DNA of 37,336 bases from Chitinophagaceae bacterium (GTDB lineage: Bacteria > Bacteroidota > Bacteroidia > Chitinophagales > Chitinophagaceae). The notes below the pieces were generated by a model that saw only the letters and a program-made list of their open reading frames with translations, did no database searches and was not told the origin of the DNA. This document shows, piece after piece, positions 1-7,844 of the stretch. Every line of letters begins with the position of its first letter. The first letter of the stretch is position 1. The DNA is taken from assembly GCA_947447265.1 (NCBI GenBank), contig CANFKC010000045.1:1-37336 (forward strand). Reading direction: 5' to 3'. A program made the translations under genes and the position numbers.

Positions 1-1
1 A

Positions 2-118
2 ATCAACGGAAAACTTGTCCTCAAAATTGCATTAAGCAAAAAAAGACGAGCCTGGTTCTCCGGCTTATGGAATTACTCAAAAGAATTTGAGTATCCTTTT
101 ATTTTGTCTAATGCGTAA
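2..118 (+). CDS. Possible 3' end of an unidentified plus-strand gene (partial)
   Basis: From the window edge one plus frame is open for 38 codons to a TAA at 116-118. The peptide has a credible protein-like make-up (RRAWFSGLWNYSKEFEYPF, then ILSNA and the stop) but I do not recognise a family. It overlaps the last 42 bases of the minus-strand gene 77-2197 tail to tail. That gene stops looking like its own repeat family just beyond this stop codon, so this may be the end of a foreign or rearranged segment. A frame this short can stay open by chance, so confidence is low. Confidence 0.3.
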   Translation: MNGKLVLKIALSKKRRAWFSGLWNYSKEFEYPFILSNA

Positions 119-2197
119 TCTGGGTTTAACGACATTGGTAGTACCATCATTCCACAAAACGGTGCCACCGGGTGGTGGGGTGGCAACAAGGTCAAGCGTG
201 AATGGCGTTTCCTTACAAATAAATGTGTCAGGTATATTTTGGGTAAGATGAAAGAAAGTTACCTGGATGCTATCTGTGGCTGCACAACCTTCCCTGGTTA
301 TGGTGAGGTAATACAACCCTGTACGTGATGCCGAATAGGAATCGCCTGTAGAGCCGTCCTGCCACTTATACTTTACATATTGGTCTTTAATGGAGGCGGT
401 AATATTGTAATTCATACAGACATTTACATCGGGTCCCAAAGAAAAGGAGAGCGATGCAAAGTTGATGTGAAACGAATCTATTTCTTCCTTACAGAAAGAG
501 GACGCGACCGCATAAAAAGTGCCTGCAGCAGTAGCATTGTAATTGCTGCCTGATGATCCATCCTGCCATAAATAGTTGCCAAACCCGGGTGTGGCACTTA
601 ACGTTAACGTCCCCGGGAAGCAATAATTAGTATCGTGAATTACTGTTGTCGTTGCAAAAGGGATTGACAACACATGGAAGGTATCAATCAATAAGTGGCA
701 GCCATTAGCGCATAACGCATAGTAGGTGCCAAAAGTAGTTGCTGTTAAAGTAGCGCTGGTAGCGCCGGTATTCCAGAGATATTGGGTATAGCCCGGCGTA
801 GCGGTTAATGAAAAACTAGTGGTATTACTGCAAAGCGACGTATCCCGGCTTCTTAAAATAGTGTCCTGCGGAGCAGGATGAACACGAAAAGTATCAATTC
901 TAACCGAACAATTATTAGTTATTGCCACCCAATAAGTGCCGAATGTTGTAGTGTTTTTGGTTGCGGTAATTTCCCCTGTGCTCCAATTGTAGTAAGAGCC
1001 CGTTGTATCTGCCGCCAGGGTTAGGCCGCTTACCGGCATGCAAAGTGTGGTGTCTTTTGTTCTAATGGTAGTATCGCCGGCACCATGCATCATAATAATG
1101 TTCGGTAAACCTCCATTTGTAACTGCACTACCAGTAAGTGTTACAACACTGGTCATATATCCGCAGCCGGTTCCCGTAATATTAGGATTAGGTATGCAGT
1201 CGATAGTATTACCACCGAGCGTAGCTCCAAAGTATATTTTACCATTCGGGGCCAGCTTCATATCGCCGGAAATGCCACCAGAACCAATAGCAGTTCGCGT
1301 TGCCCTGATTGCAGCGGCACTGCCCGCTGTTATATCATATTGAAAAATGCCTGTCCCGAAATTATCGCAGTAAAGCACATTACTGTTGGGTGAAAACTCA
1401 GCGCCATAGTGCGAGCCGGTAGAATCGAGTAGGCGGCAATTGTATACTATGCCTGTTGTAGCATCAAAATCGTGTACTTCAGCCCCGTTCGCCGAATAGT
1501 AACCGAGCAGAACTATATGCCGGTTATCAGGCGAGCCTTTTATATGCCCGATGCCATAAGCGCCAGACCCCGAAAATGCACCTGAGGTAGAGCCCACGGG
1601 TGCGGCTATGCCACTGGTGGTGATTTTGTAAGACAGGAATTTAGTAGAATCTATTCTATGCGTAAGCAGCCATAAATCGCAGCTATTGCCGGACATAATG
1701 GTCATTTTCTCACCCAATTTATTCGTAACAAAGGTGCCGAGCGTTGACGCTATTACGTCGCCAAGGCCACCATTTAAAGTCATATCAACAATACAATAGT
1801 TGAGTTCGCAATACGTACTAGATGAACCGATGTCTTCCATTGAAAAGACATAGAATTGGTTAGGGTTGCTTAAAACCGGTGCAATAAGTGCCGCCTGTGT
1901 ACTACTTGCGGCGGAGTAAGATACTATGGCACTACCGGATGGCATCACTGTATTGGTATTATCCCATATGGTTACCCCATCGGTATAAAACATCATATTG
2001 CCAGCTGCGTTGCAAATTGAAGCACAACCCTCATAAGGATATATCGCGGTTGTAGTAGCTACGGGTGTGCCCGATGTAAAATCGAGACCTGCATAATAAC
2101 CAAAAGCCCATTTATTATTTTGCGGTAAGTAATATTGAGCAGTGGCAGCCTGGGAGAGGCTCAAGAGGACAATAAGAACAGCTAAGTACTTTTTCAT
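77..2197 (-). CDS. Secreted gliding-type repeat protein, apparently truncated at its C-terminus
   Basis: The 706-residue product begins with a signal peptide (MKKYLAVLIVLLSLSQAATA-Q). Residues about 21-370 resemble the propeller-like N-terminal region of Bacteroidota surface proteins that open with a PxxNKWxFGxYAGLDF motif followed by FYTDGVTIWD. From about residue 375 there are five modules of about 60 residues, each with a D-T/V-x-x-C start, a central [Y/V]xWx[D/T]G and an end like GxYYxxxxxxC. Such proteins normally finish with a T9SS C-terminal sorting domain. Here module five breaks just after WNDGTT and the frame ends in an unrelated basic tail (RQNKRILKFF). A frameshift would add only about 18 residues, so the sorting domain is missing from this locus either way. 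The protein is probably exported to the periplasm but not attached to the surface. Adhesion or gliding is family-level inference. Confidence 0.75.
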   Translation of the reverse strand: MKKYLAVLIVLLSLSQAATAQYYLPQNNKWAFGYYAGLDFTSGTPVATTTAIYPYEGCASICNAAGNMMFYTDGVTIWDNTNTVMPSGSAIVSYSAASSTQAALIAPVLSNPNQFYVFSMEDIGSSSTYCELNYCIVDMTLNGGLGDVIASTLGTFVTNKLGEKMTIMSGNSCDLWLLTHRIDSTKFLSYKITTSGIAAPVGSTSGAFSGSGAYGIGHIKGSPDNRHIVLLGYYSANGAEVHDFDATTGIVYNCRLLDSTGSHYGAEFSPNSNVLYCDNFGTGIFQYDITAGSAAAIRATRTAIGSGGISGDMKLAPNGKIYFGATLGGNTIDCIPNPNITGTGCGYMTSVVTLTGSAVTNGGLPNIIMMHGAGDTTIRTKDTTLCMPVSGLTLAADTTGSYYNWSTGEITATKNTTTFGTYWVAITNNCSVRIDTFRVHPAPQDTILRSRDTSLCSNTTSFSLTATPGYTQYLWNTGATSATLTATTFGTYYALCANGCHLLIDTFHVLSIPFATTTVIHDTNYCFPGTLTLSATPGFGNYLWQDGSSGSNYNATAAGTFYAVASSFCKEEIDSFHINFASLSFSLGPDVNVCMNYNITASIKDQYVKYKWQDGSTGDSYSASRTGLYYLTITREGCAATDSIQVTFFHLTQNIPDTFICKETPFTLDLVATPPPGGTVLWNDGTTNVVKPRLRIRQNKRILKFF

Positions 2198-2284
2198 TTT
2201 TCAAGTTTAAGGTACCGCAATTTACAAAATAACTCTATGCGACAGCCTCATACAGCCGAAAAAATACAAATGAAGCAATAATCC

Positions 2285-2407
2285 CTATCCTCCCAATTTT
2301 GCAAGGCACTTTTTCATATCGATTCCGGCTTTCCGCAAACCTTCAAAAAGGTCGCTTTTTATATTTCTTTGCGCTTTATCATTTAACCAGAATAATAGCG
2401 AGGCCAC
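2285..2407 (-). pseudogene. 40-codon frame, possible gene remnant in the 2198-2615 gap
   Basis: This is the only coding-like stretch in the 418-base gap between the secreted repeat protein and parE. Read from GTG at 2407, it gives a 40-residue peptide with a helical, charged character (FWLNDKAQRNIKSDLFEGL, then RKAGIDMKKCLAKLGG) and stops at TAG 2285-2287. A frame just upstream (GGYRVWPRYYSG) also looks protein-like and ends at a stop inside it, as expected if a frameshift broke a longer gene. I do not recognise the family. The rest of the gap holds AT-rich sequence and a TTCGCG-containing motif near 2500 similar to the dispersed repeats further right. Confidence 0.25.
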
Positions 2408-2615
2408 ACTCTATAGCCTCCACGCACCTTAAGCCTATTGCACCTCAAAAATCGACATAAATATTATTGTTTTTGCACTTACTTTGTGAACACTCTGTGT
2501 TCTTCGCGTTTAAATTTTTGTAGCGAGATTTGTTGCTAAACGGTATGCTGTGTCGGAATGTTCAATTTAGACAAAAAGAAAGAATGAATCGGGTTGCATT
2601 TGTTTTGAATCAGGT

Positions 2616-2909
2616 CTATTCGAATAACTTTATAATGTCTCTGCGGGAATGAAGCACTCTAACTATCCGCAAACGATCTGCCAATACTCGGTAAAATATA
2701 GTATAATTTTCGACGAGCAAACTTCGAAGCCCATGCCTTACCTCTGGTCTTTCCCTACCTATACCTGGATTGTTACCTAATTTGCTCAATGCGGAGTCTA
2801 TTTTATTTAAGTATATTTTAGCCTGATGAATGCCGTATTTTTCAATTGTATAGTTAAATATATCTTCAAGGTCTTTGTCCGCTTCTTCTGAAAGTTCGTA
2901 ACTTAACAT
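2616..2909 (-). CDS. parE: ParE/RelE-family toxin
   Basis: The 97-residue protein has the ParE layout. Two N-terminal helices (EEADKDLEDIFNYTIEKYG and QAKIYLNKIDSALSKL) precede the strand-rich core with GRERPEVRHGLRSLLVEN, YTIFYRV and IVRVLHSRRDI. ParE toxins typically poison DNA gyrase, whereas relatives of the RelE branch cleave mRNA on ribosomes. The core resembles ParE more, but the target cannot be decided by eye. It starts 14 bases after the stop of the ParD antitoxin gene, so the pair is one transcript with the antitoxin first, the usual order for parDE. Confidence 0.9.
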   Translation of the reverse strand: MLSYELSEEADKDLEDIFNYTIEKYGIHQAKIYLNKIDSALSKLGNNPGIGRERPEVRHGLRSLLVENYTIFYRVLADRLRIVRVLHSRRDIIKLFE

Positions 2910-2923
2910 AGCTCGGATATTAT

Positions 2924-3148
2924 TTAGCTTTCAGATTTTGCGTTGATGATATCTCTTAAATTGCGATTGCTCACTGGTCCATCCCATCCCTTATCTATTT
3001 CTTTTCTAAGTTCCTCTAGAACCTTATTCCGATAGAACTCATGGAGCCGCAACGCATCGCGTACTACTTCAGATGCATTTTGAAAGTCTCCGCTTTTTAA
3101 TTGCGCCGCAATATAATTTTCTTGTTTCTCCGTGAAGCTTATATTCAT
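2924..3148 (-). CDS. parD: ParD-family antitoxin (ribbon-helix-helix)
   Basis: The 74-residue protein begins with the short beta strand and helix pattern of ParD antitoxins (MNISFTEKQENYIAAQLKSG, then NASEVVRDALRLHE). The SASEVVR-like motif is the family hallmark. The charged C-terminal half (LEELRKEIDKGWDGPV) is the part that wraps around and neutralises the toxin. The N-terminal ribbon-helix-helix dimer normally binds operator DNA and represses its own operon. The start at 3148 lies about 19 bases after a consensus -7 box, supporting this start and autoregulation at the adjacent inverted repeat. Confidence 0.9.
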   Translation of the reverse strand: MNISFTEKQENYIAAQLKSGDFQNASEVVRDALRLHEFYRNKVLEELRKEIDKGWDGPVSNRNLRDIINAKSES

Positions 3149-3166
3149 AGCATAAATTATGTGTTA

Positions 3167-3196
3167 CAAAGTTAGGCAAATGTCCATATTTAGCAA
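3167..3196 (-). promoter_or_regulatory. Bacteroidota-type promoter of parDE
   Basis: On the minus strand TTG (3196-3194) is followed after 19 bases by TAACTTTG (3174-3167), an exact match to the TTG / TAnnTTTG promoter consensus. The ParD start codon is 18 bases further on. This is the clearest full promoter in the window. Confidence 0.75.
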
Positions 3197-3206
3197 AATT
3201 GGACAT
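3180..3206. promoter_or_regulatory. Inverted repeat overlapping the parDE promoter; candidate ParD operator
   Basis: ATGTCCA (3180-3186) and TGGACAT (3200-3206) are perfect 7-base arms with centres 20 bases apart, about two helical turns. The pair brackets the TTG (-33) element, where a bound ParD or ParDE complex would block polymerase. Its role as operator is inferred from position and from known ParD autoregulation. Confidence 0.5.
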
Positions 3207-3223
3207 GAGTTAGCTGCAGAGCT

Positions 3224-4732
3224 CTAAAACTGCAGGTATATCGGCATTACCGGCGTGCTGCTTTTGAATTGAGAATATACGACCAGAAATACCAGGAAAA
3301 CAGCAATGTAAGCGACCATAGGTGCTTTTTGCAACCTCGGTATAATGCGCTCAGGAAGGTTGTCGGGTAACATGTGCAGGGCATAGCCGAGTAGCATCAG
3401 GTAGATAACATTATGGTAGTTGCCGAAAAACTCCCACCATACGCTCAGTGAAAAATTATAACTGATCTGATGTATCATGGCCTGTGCAACCGTAAAATTT
3501 GATGCTTTGAAAAATATCCAGCAAAAGCATACGAACAGGAAAGTTAATAGCTGCGCAAAGAAATTGTAGATGATGTTGGTATCGAGTCTGGCTATTATTT
3601 TTTTGGCGACTTCCATCCATATTTTGTGTAAGGCCAGCGCGGTGCCATGCATAGCTCCCCAAACAATAAAAGTCCAGTTGGCGCCGTGCCAGAAGCCACC
3701 GAGCAACATGGTAATGAATAAATGGACATAGGTGCGGAAACGCCCTTTCCGGTTACCACCCAGCCAGAAGATGTATAAATAATCTTTAAGCCAGCTGGAA
3801 AGTGATATATGCCACCTGCGCCAGAATTCAGTTATTGATTTACTCTGGTATGGCGAAAGGAAGTTAGGTGGTATAACAATGCCCAGCCACCGCGCTATAC
3901 CAATAGCCACATCGCTGTAGCCGCTAAAGTCGCAATAAATAACAATTGCGTAGGCCAATAATGCAACTAGGCACTCCAGACCGGTATGCCTGCTCGGGTC
4001 GTCAAAAACATAATTCACCAGGTTCAGCGTCAGGTAATCGGAGATAACCAGTTTCTTAAATAGACCCGACACAATAAGGTAAAACCCTTTCGCAAAATCG
4101 AATTGATTAATGGTATAGGGTTTGTGCAACTGCGGAATAAAATCTTTGGCACGTACTATCGGCCCCATCATCAGTTTTGGGAAGAACGACAGGAAAAGCA
4201 TATAATTAATGAATTTTTTCTCCGGCTCAAATTCTCCCCGATAAACATCAATAGTATAACTCAGATTTTCAAAGGTGTAGAAAGAGATACCCACGGGTAA
4301 CATTATATTAAGTGGGTTAACTTTTGTAGCAAAGAACTGGTTACTGAAATCGATGAAGAAGTTGGTATACTTAAAGTAGAACAACATACCCAGGTTGGCC
4401 ACTACGCTTAACCCAAGTAGAAACTTTTTACTGCCAATCTTCTTGCGGGAGTAAATGAGGTTGGAAAGTGCATAATCTACAACCGCTGAAACCAAAACCA
4501 GGCTAACGAACCATCCGCTTGCCTTGTAGAAAAAATACAACGAAAAGATACTTACAATAAAGCTGCGCACAGTATTGTAGTTCCTGAACATGAAGTACAG
4601 GCTTATGAACAGGAAAAAGAAGTAGACAAAGAACCCATTATTAAACAACAAGGGATTCTTAGCATCGTACAAGAACTGATGCAAGAAGGCTTGTGTATTA
4701 AACGCGGGAAGGTTTATTGACGAAAAGTCCAA
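3224..4732 (-). CDS. MBOAT-family membrane O-acyltransferase (AlgI/PatA/DltB-like)
   Basis: The 502-residue polytopic membrane protein belongs to the MBOAT family, which moves an acyl group from a cytoplasmic donor across the membrane for glycan O-acylation. The family signature is intact: SITEFWRRWHISLSSWLKDY at about 299-318 (with His308), and the invariant histidine in GGFWHGANW (His349) at the membrane funnel. Many hydrophobic segments are spread over the whole length, which is normal for AlgI/PatA-type members. The start is TTG at 4732: an in-frame stop lies 12 bases upstream and the next Met (residue 48) is inside the first membrane region. It begins 15 bases after the stop of the SGNH gene, so the two are co-transcribed and probably act as an acyl relay. 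Acetyl is the most likely group; the acceptor (exopolysaccharide or peptidoglycan) is not shown by the sequence. Confidence 0.92.
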   Translation of the reverse strand: MDFSSINLPAFNTQAFLHQFLYDAKNPLLFNNGFFVYFFFLFISLYFMFRNYNTVRSFIVSIFSLYFFYKASGWFVSLVLVSAVVDYALSNLIYSRKKIGSKKFLLGLSVVANLGMLFYFKYTNFFIDFSNQFFATKVNPLNIMLPVGISFYTFENLSYTIDVYRGEFEPEKKFINYMLFLSFFPKLMMGPIVRAKDFIPQLHKPYTINQFDFAKGFYLIVSGLFKKLVISDYLTLNLVNYVFDDPSRHTGLECLVALLAYAIVIYCDFSGYSDVAIGIARWLGIVIPPNFLSPYQSKSITEFWRRWHISLSSWLKDYLYIFWLGGNRKGRFRTYVHLFITMLLGGFWHGANWTFIVWGAMHGTALALHKIWMEVAKKIIARLDTNIIYNFFAQLLTFLFVCFCWIFFKASNFTVAQAMIHQISYNFSLSVWWEFFGNYHNVIYLMLLGYALHMLPDNLPERIIPRLQKAPMVAYIAVFLVFLVVYSQFKSSTPVMPIYLQF

Positions 4733-4747
4733 TTTGTTTGCTGATTA

Positions 4748-6559
4748 TTAAATTTTAGGAGAGGTTATTTTACGAACGGCCAGTGCTCTGATAGGATACT
4801 TAAGTACATTTTTGGGCGATGCGACTTTAATACCTTGGTTAAGGTTTACTGAATATGCTTTTTCCGAATCAATATTTTCGTTGGTCCAAGCCCATGAACT
4901 ATGGCCTATTTTTTTGAATACAGGTGGTATGCGTGCTGTAAACACCTCACCCTCATATTCAAAACCTGGGCCTGCCGAAGCATTTGTGTTATACAATGCC
5001 AATAACTGCGCCGCTGTCGGTAGTGCCCAATTGCCATTATCAACAGGCAGTTTTTTTGCCCATTGTGCAGCCTCTGCCCAGGTATAATTCTTGTCGTCGG
5101 CTATATACCACTCCAGGTTGTTCTTCTTATCAATAATAGAATGAGTGCTGCTAATAAAGTACTCGCTTGCTTCCGAAGGCGCGGCATTATCGCTGGCAGC
5201 TGCATCCAGTTTATTATAGTCTTTCAGGAAGGCATCGTAAAATATACTACCCAATATCTCCGAGCCTTTCAGGTTGGGGTGTATGTAGTCTTTATTGGCA
5301 AGGGTAGGCGAGCCTTCAGCCCAGCGCACAATGGTGCCTGCACCACCCATGCTGCTGAACATGTTAAAGAATGCATCACCATTGCTGTAAGCAAGGTCTG
5401 CCTGTATTTTAATAAGGTTATTAATACCCAGCGCGGTCTGAAACGTTTCACCATATTTAAAGGCACGATCGGCAGTGCTGATGATGAGGAATTCTGCATT
5501 CGGCATGGCTTTCTGCAGACGCCTGATTACAGGTATGATGTGTTTTTGAAACCAGCTGTAGTCACTGTCGTTGGGGCGAAACATAAGGTTAGCGCCATAT
5601 TCAAGTACTACGAGGTCGTAAGGGTTTTCTTCCTGAATAGCTTTCAGGAAGCTGGTGTCGAGTTTATTTAATTCAAGGCCGGTAATACCCCGAAACGAGA
5701 AATTATCAACCACCACACCATTTTGCGGTTCCATAGACAGGCCATAGACAGGAAGCTTTTCATCTTGCACTTTTATGGAAATGCTGTGCGATACGCCAGA
5801 GTCGAGCACCAACCGGTTGACCAGCTTATTAGCTGTAATTTGTCTTGGCTGGCCGTTCACAAGTATGTTTACCGCGCCGGATACCGGACCACAAATGAGC
5901 GATTTTTCCAGGGGCTGGGCGCTGTCTTTAACGGTATTGTCTTTTATGCGTAATTCGCCGTCTTTTGTATGGAACAGGTGGCCGGATATAAACAGGTTGC
6001 CGCTCAGCTCCTTGGTCTTAAAATTTTCCTCTACCCATTCGCCTTCCCATTTATGCGATGCTGTTGTGCGGAATTCCGCGGTAACTGAAGTTGCAGGTAT
6101 AAAGCCCACACCAAAGCCTCCGGTAAACTGTTGTATTTTTTTGCGGAAGGTTTGGGTAAGGTAGTCACCTTCAATCATGCTATCGCCAAGCCAGGCTACA
6201 CGCACTTTGCCTTTTCTACCTTGCTTTATGCTGCGCAGTTTACGCATCAGCTTGGGCAAAGCAGGTTGCGTGCTATCGCTGTAAAAAGCAGTAATGGTTT
6301 TTGAAAGTTTGTATTGGCTTATTGCTCTCGGCAATAGGGTATTGGTCGTCGAGTCACTTTTAATAACCGTATCAGCAGGCAGGCCCAGTGCTAGCGTTGC
6401 AGAATCAACTTGAGGCTTCTTGGTAATAACATCGGCTACAATGCTGATATTATCCAGATTGAGGAATGGAAGAGGATAGACAGCAGCGAGCAGGGAATAG
6501 ACAAAAAGAATGAAAGTAGTCACGACTGTGAAGACAACTACTTTCCTGTTATAGTTCAT
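4748..6559 (-). CDS. Membrane-anchored SGNH esterase/acyltransferase fused to a DUF1566-like domain
   Basis: Of 603 residues, about 6-28 form a single N-terminal membrane anchor that places the rest in the periplasm. Residues about 115-445 are an SGNH-fold domain with its catalytic blocks: GDS at 125-127 (Ser127), the GxN-type block YGANLMF (Gly322, Asn324) and DYIHPN (Asp424, His427). Residues about 468-600 resemble DUF1566/Lcl-C domains: NNLEWYIAD, YTWAEAAQWAKKL, NWALPTAAQLLALYN and SWAWTNEN, a fold related to FISUMP-type and lectin-like modules. In AlgX/AlgJ or PatB systems the SGNH partner takes the acyl group delivered by the MBOAT and puts it on sugar hydroxyls; that is the likely role here. 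The C-terminal module might bind the glycan (inference). The opposite reaction, deacetylation, cannot be excluded. Confidence 0.85.
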   Translation of the reverse strand: MNYNRKVVVFTVVTTFILFVYSLLAAVYPLPFLNLDNISIVADVITKKPQVDSATLALGLPADTVIKSDSTTNTLLPRAISQYKLSKTITAFYSDSTQPALPKLMRKLRSIKQGRKGKVRVAWLGDSMIEGDYLTQTFRKKIQQFTGGFGVGFIPATSVTAEFRTTASHKWEGEWVEENFKTKELSGNLFISGHLFHTKDGELRIKDNTVKDSAQPLEKSLICGPVSGAVNILVNGQPRQITANKLVNRLVLDSGVSHSISIKVQDEKLPVYGLSMEPQNGVVVDNFSFRGITGLELNKLDTSFLKAIQEENPYDLVVLEYGANLMFRPNDSDYSWFQKHIIPVIRRLQKAMPNAEFLIISTADRAFKYGETFQTALGINNLIKIQADLAYSNGDAFFNMFSSMGGAGTIVRWAEGSPTLANKDYIHPNLKGSEILGSIFYDAFLKDYNKLDAAASDNAAPSEASEYFISSTHSIIDKKNNLEWYIADDKNYTWAEAAQWAKKLPVDNGNWALPTAAQLLALYNTNASAGPGFEYEGEVFTARIPPVFKKIGHSSWAWTNENIDSEKAYSVNLNQGIKVASPKNVLKYPIRALAVRKITSPKI

Positions 6560-6599
6560 AAATTTTGGGGTCAGATATCTGCACCAAAATTACGGGAGA

Positions 6600-7079
6600 T
6601 TATAATTTATTTGAAGAGATGGTATTTAATATTCTTTTTTCCCATATCACAGGCATTTCAGAATATCCGGCCTTGCTTATAGCCTTAATCCATTCGCGGG
6701 TATCGCTATTATCTTTAAGGCGTGCGTAGAAGTCTTTGTTGGAAATAACACGGCAAAAATCCATAAACGATTCTTTGTCCGTATCGTATTGCTTGTACTT
6801 GCTCCTGTAACCTTTCTTTTCTGCTTTCAGATTGTTTTTACCCACCATGCCGAAGTGATTATTCAGCCTTGTTGCCGCATGTGCCTGACCAGAAGATGAT
6901 TCAACAATAGCAACAGCGAGTATAACAGATGCAGGGATACCGTACTGTTCAGATAGTTCGGTAGTAATGGTTTTGTGTTTAGAGATGTAAGAAGCATTTT
7001 GGGCATTTGCGGTCAGTATCATTGCCAGGAACGCCAGCATCAACACTTTTCTTTTTAAAATCCATTTTGTTAGCTTCAT
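6600..7079 (-). CDS. Exported glucosaminidase-domain protein (peptidoglycan hydrolase, FlgJ-C/LytG-like)
   Basis: The 159-residue product has a signal peptide (MKLTKWILKRKVLMLAFLAM then ILTANA-Q) and one compact glucosaminidase (glycoside hydrolase 73-like) domain: ISKHKTITTELSEQYGIPASV, AVAIVESSSG with the likely catalytic Glu60, NNHFGMVG, and a YxSxxxSFxDF-like KYKQYDTDKESFMDFCRVI. These enzymes cut the glucosaminyl bond of peptidoglycan. An in-frame ATG exists 39 bases upstream (7118), but it precedes the -7 box at 7106-7113, so 7079 is the better start and gives a clean signal peptide. It lies 40 bases ahead of the SGNH gene, in operon with the acyltransferases. This favours peptidoglycan or an envelope glycan as the shared substrate, since O-acetylation typically blocks such hydrolases. 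Confidence 0.85.
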   Translation of the reverse strand: MKLTKWILKRKVLMLAFLAMILTANAQNASYISKHKTITTELSEQYGIPASVILAVAIVESSSGQAHAATRLNNHFGMVGKNNLKAEKKGYRSKYKQYDTDKESFMDFCRVISNKDFYARLKDNSDTREWIKAISKAGYSEMPVIWEKRILNTISSNKL

Positions 7080-7105
7080 ATTTAATTTTTTAGAGGGATT
7101 GGATG

Positions 7106-7113
7106 CAAATGTA
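7106..7113 (-). promoter_or_regulatory. -7 box ahead of the glucosaminidase-SGNH-MBOAT operon
   Basis: TACATTTG on the minus strand is an exact TAnnTTTG match 26 bases before the chosen ATG at 7079. No TTG sits at the expected upstream distance, so the -33 element is weak or absent. Confidence 0.45.
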
Positions 7114-7235
7114 TGCATTTTTGCCCGTTTTCGGTCATTCGTGAATGTTAAAATTGCGATTTTGTATTATGAATGATGGTATTTGTGTAAGGTTTAACAA
7201 ATTGAAACTTCTGGCCAACAACGTGGGATGCGCTA

Positions 7236-7541
7236 TTAATCAATGATGAGCCCATCGCCCTCCAGCAGTTTTGCTGCATCGAACGCTGCATTCCGAAGGT
7301 TGATTGTAGCATTTCTTTCGCTTGCCCATCCTTCAGAATAAAGAACCAGATCATCTGCCTCCCGTAACGAAATACCCAATGCAGACTTGATTATTCGCAC
7401 GCAATCCAGCTGCCTGTAGCCAGCTTCTTTTAACTTTTTTATCCCGCTTTCGATATCCTGCTTTTCAGCATATCCTGACATGAAAATTTGGATTTCAGTG
7501 TCTATGTCAGCGCCTGACATTCTTTTAATAAGGTCACTCAT
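7236..7541 (-). CDS. Small protein with an L7/L12 C-terminal-like motif, function unknown
   Basis: The 101-residue soluble protein has no signal peptide or membrane segment. Its middle (GIKKLKEAGYRQLDCVRIIKS, then ALGISLREADDLVLYSEGWA) resembles the helix-turn pattern of ribosomal L7/L12 C-terminal domains (KVxVIKxVRxxTGLGLKEAKDLV) found in many small stand-alone bacterial proteins. Compared with true L7/L12 it lacks the Gly-rich pattern and the N-terminal dimerisation domain. It stands alone between the acyltransferase operon and a repeat cluster. No clear promoter or terminator was found. It is probably a real gene of unknown role. Confidence 0.65.
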   Translation of the reverse strand: MSDLIKRMSGADIDTEIQIFMSGYAEKQDIESGIKKLKEAGYRQLDCVRIIKSALGISLREADDLVLYSEGWASERNATINLRNAAFDAAKLLEGDGLIID

Positions 7542-7650
7542 TAGATATCAGGTTTAAAAAGTGCCTCACTAATTTGATTTTTTGTAGATGTGGAATTGAG
7601 GGTACGAAACGAATAGGTGTTCGCAAAGTAACGCAAAGGAGGGTAAAAAA

Positions 7651-7740
7651 GAATGCCGGTTTTGAATGATTTTTATTGTATTTCGCCGGACAGAATCCGG
7701 CTACCCACCATGCTGTAGGAACATCCTACGGCAAACATAG
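7651..7740. repeat. 90-bp palindromic repeat, copy 1
   Basis: It is nearly the same as 7845-7934, with about nine differences in 90 bases and no gaps. Each copy holds two hairpins: GCCGGA/TCCGGC around a short loop, and GTAGGA-ACA-TCCTAC. The differences leave both stems able to pair, as in REP-type elements. Confidence 0.8.
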
Positions 7741-7786
7741 GGTTACAGCACTTATTATTATGCACATAGTCATCTGTAAATCAACC

Positions 7787-7818
7787 GCTTTGACAACTCT
7801 TCAAAGAGTTGTCAAAGC
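7787..7818. repeat. Perfect 14-bp stem with a 4-base loop between the two 90-bp repeats
   Basis: GCTTTGACAACTCT and AGAGTTGTCAAAGC are perfect reverse complements around the loop TCAA. It lies in the roughly 100-base spacer between the two 90-bp repeats, and may be a third part of one composite element. It lacks a T-run on either side, so it is not a typical terminator. Confidence 0.7.
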
Positions 7819-7844
7819 TAACTACAGTAACCCTGAATATCATG

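Noticed and set aside
5063-5671. 202-residue plus-strand frame
   Set aside because: It is antisense to the SGNH/DUF1566 gene, which has clear motifs and operon context; no motif or start signal supports the plus frame.
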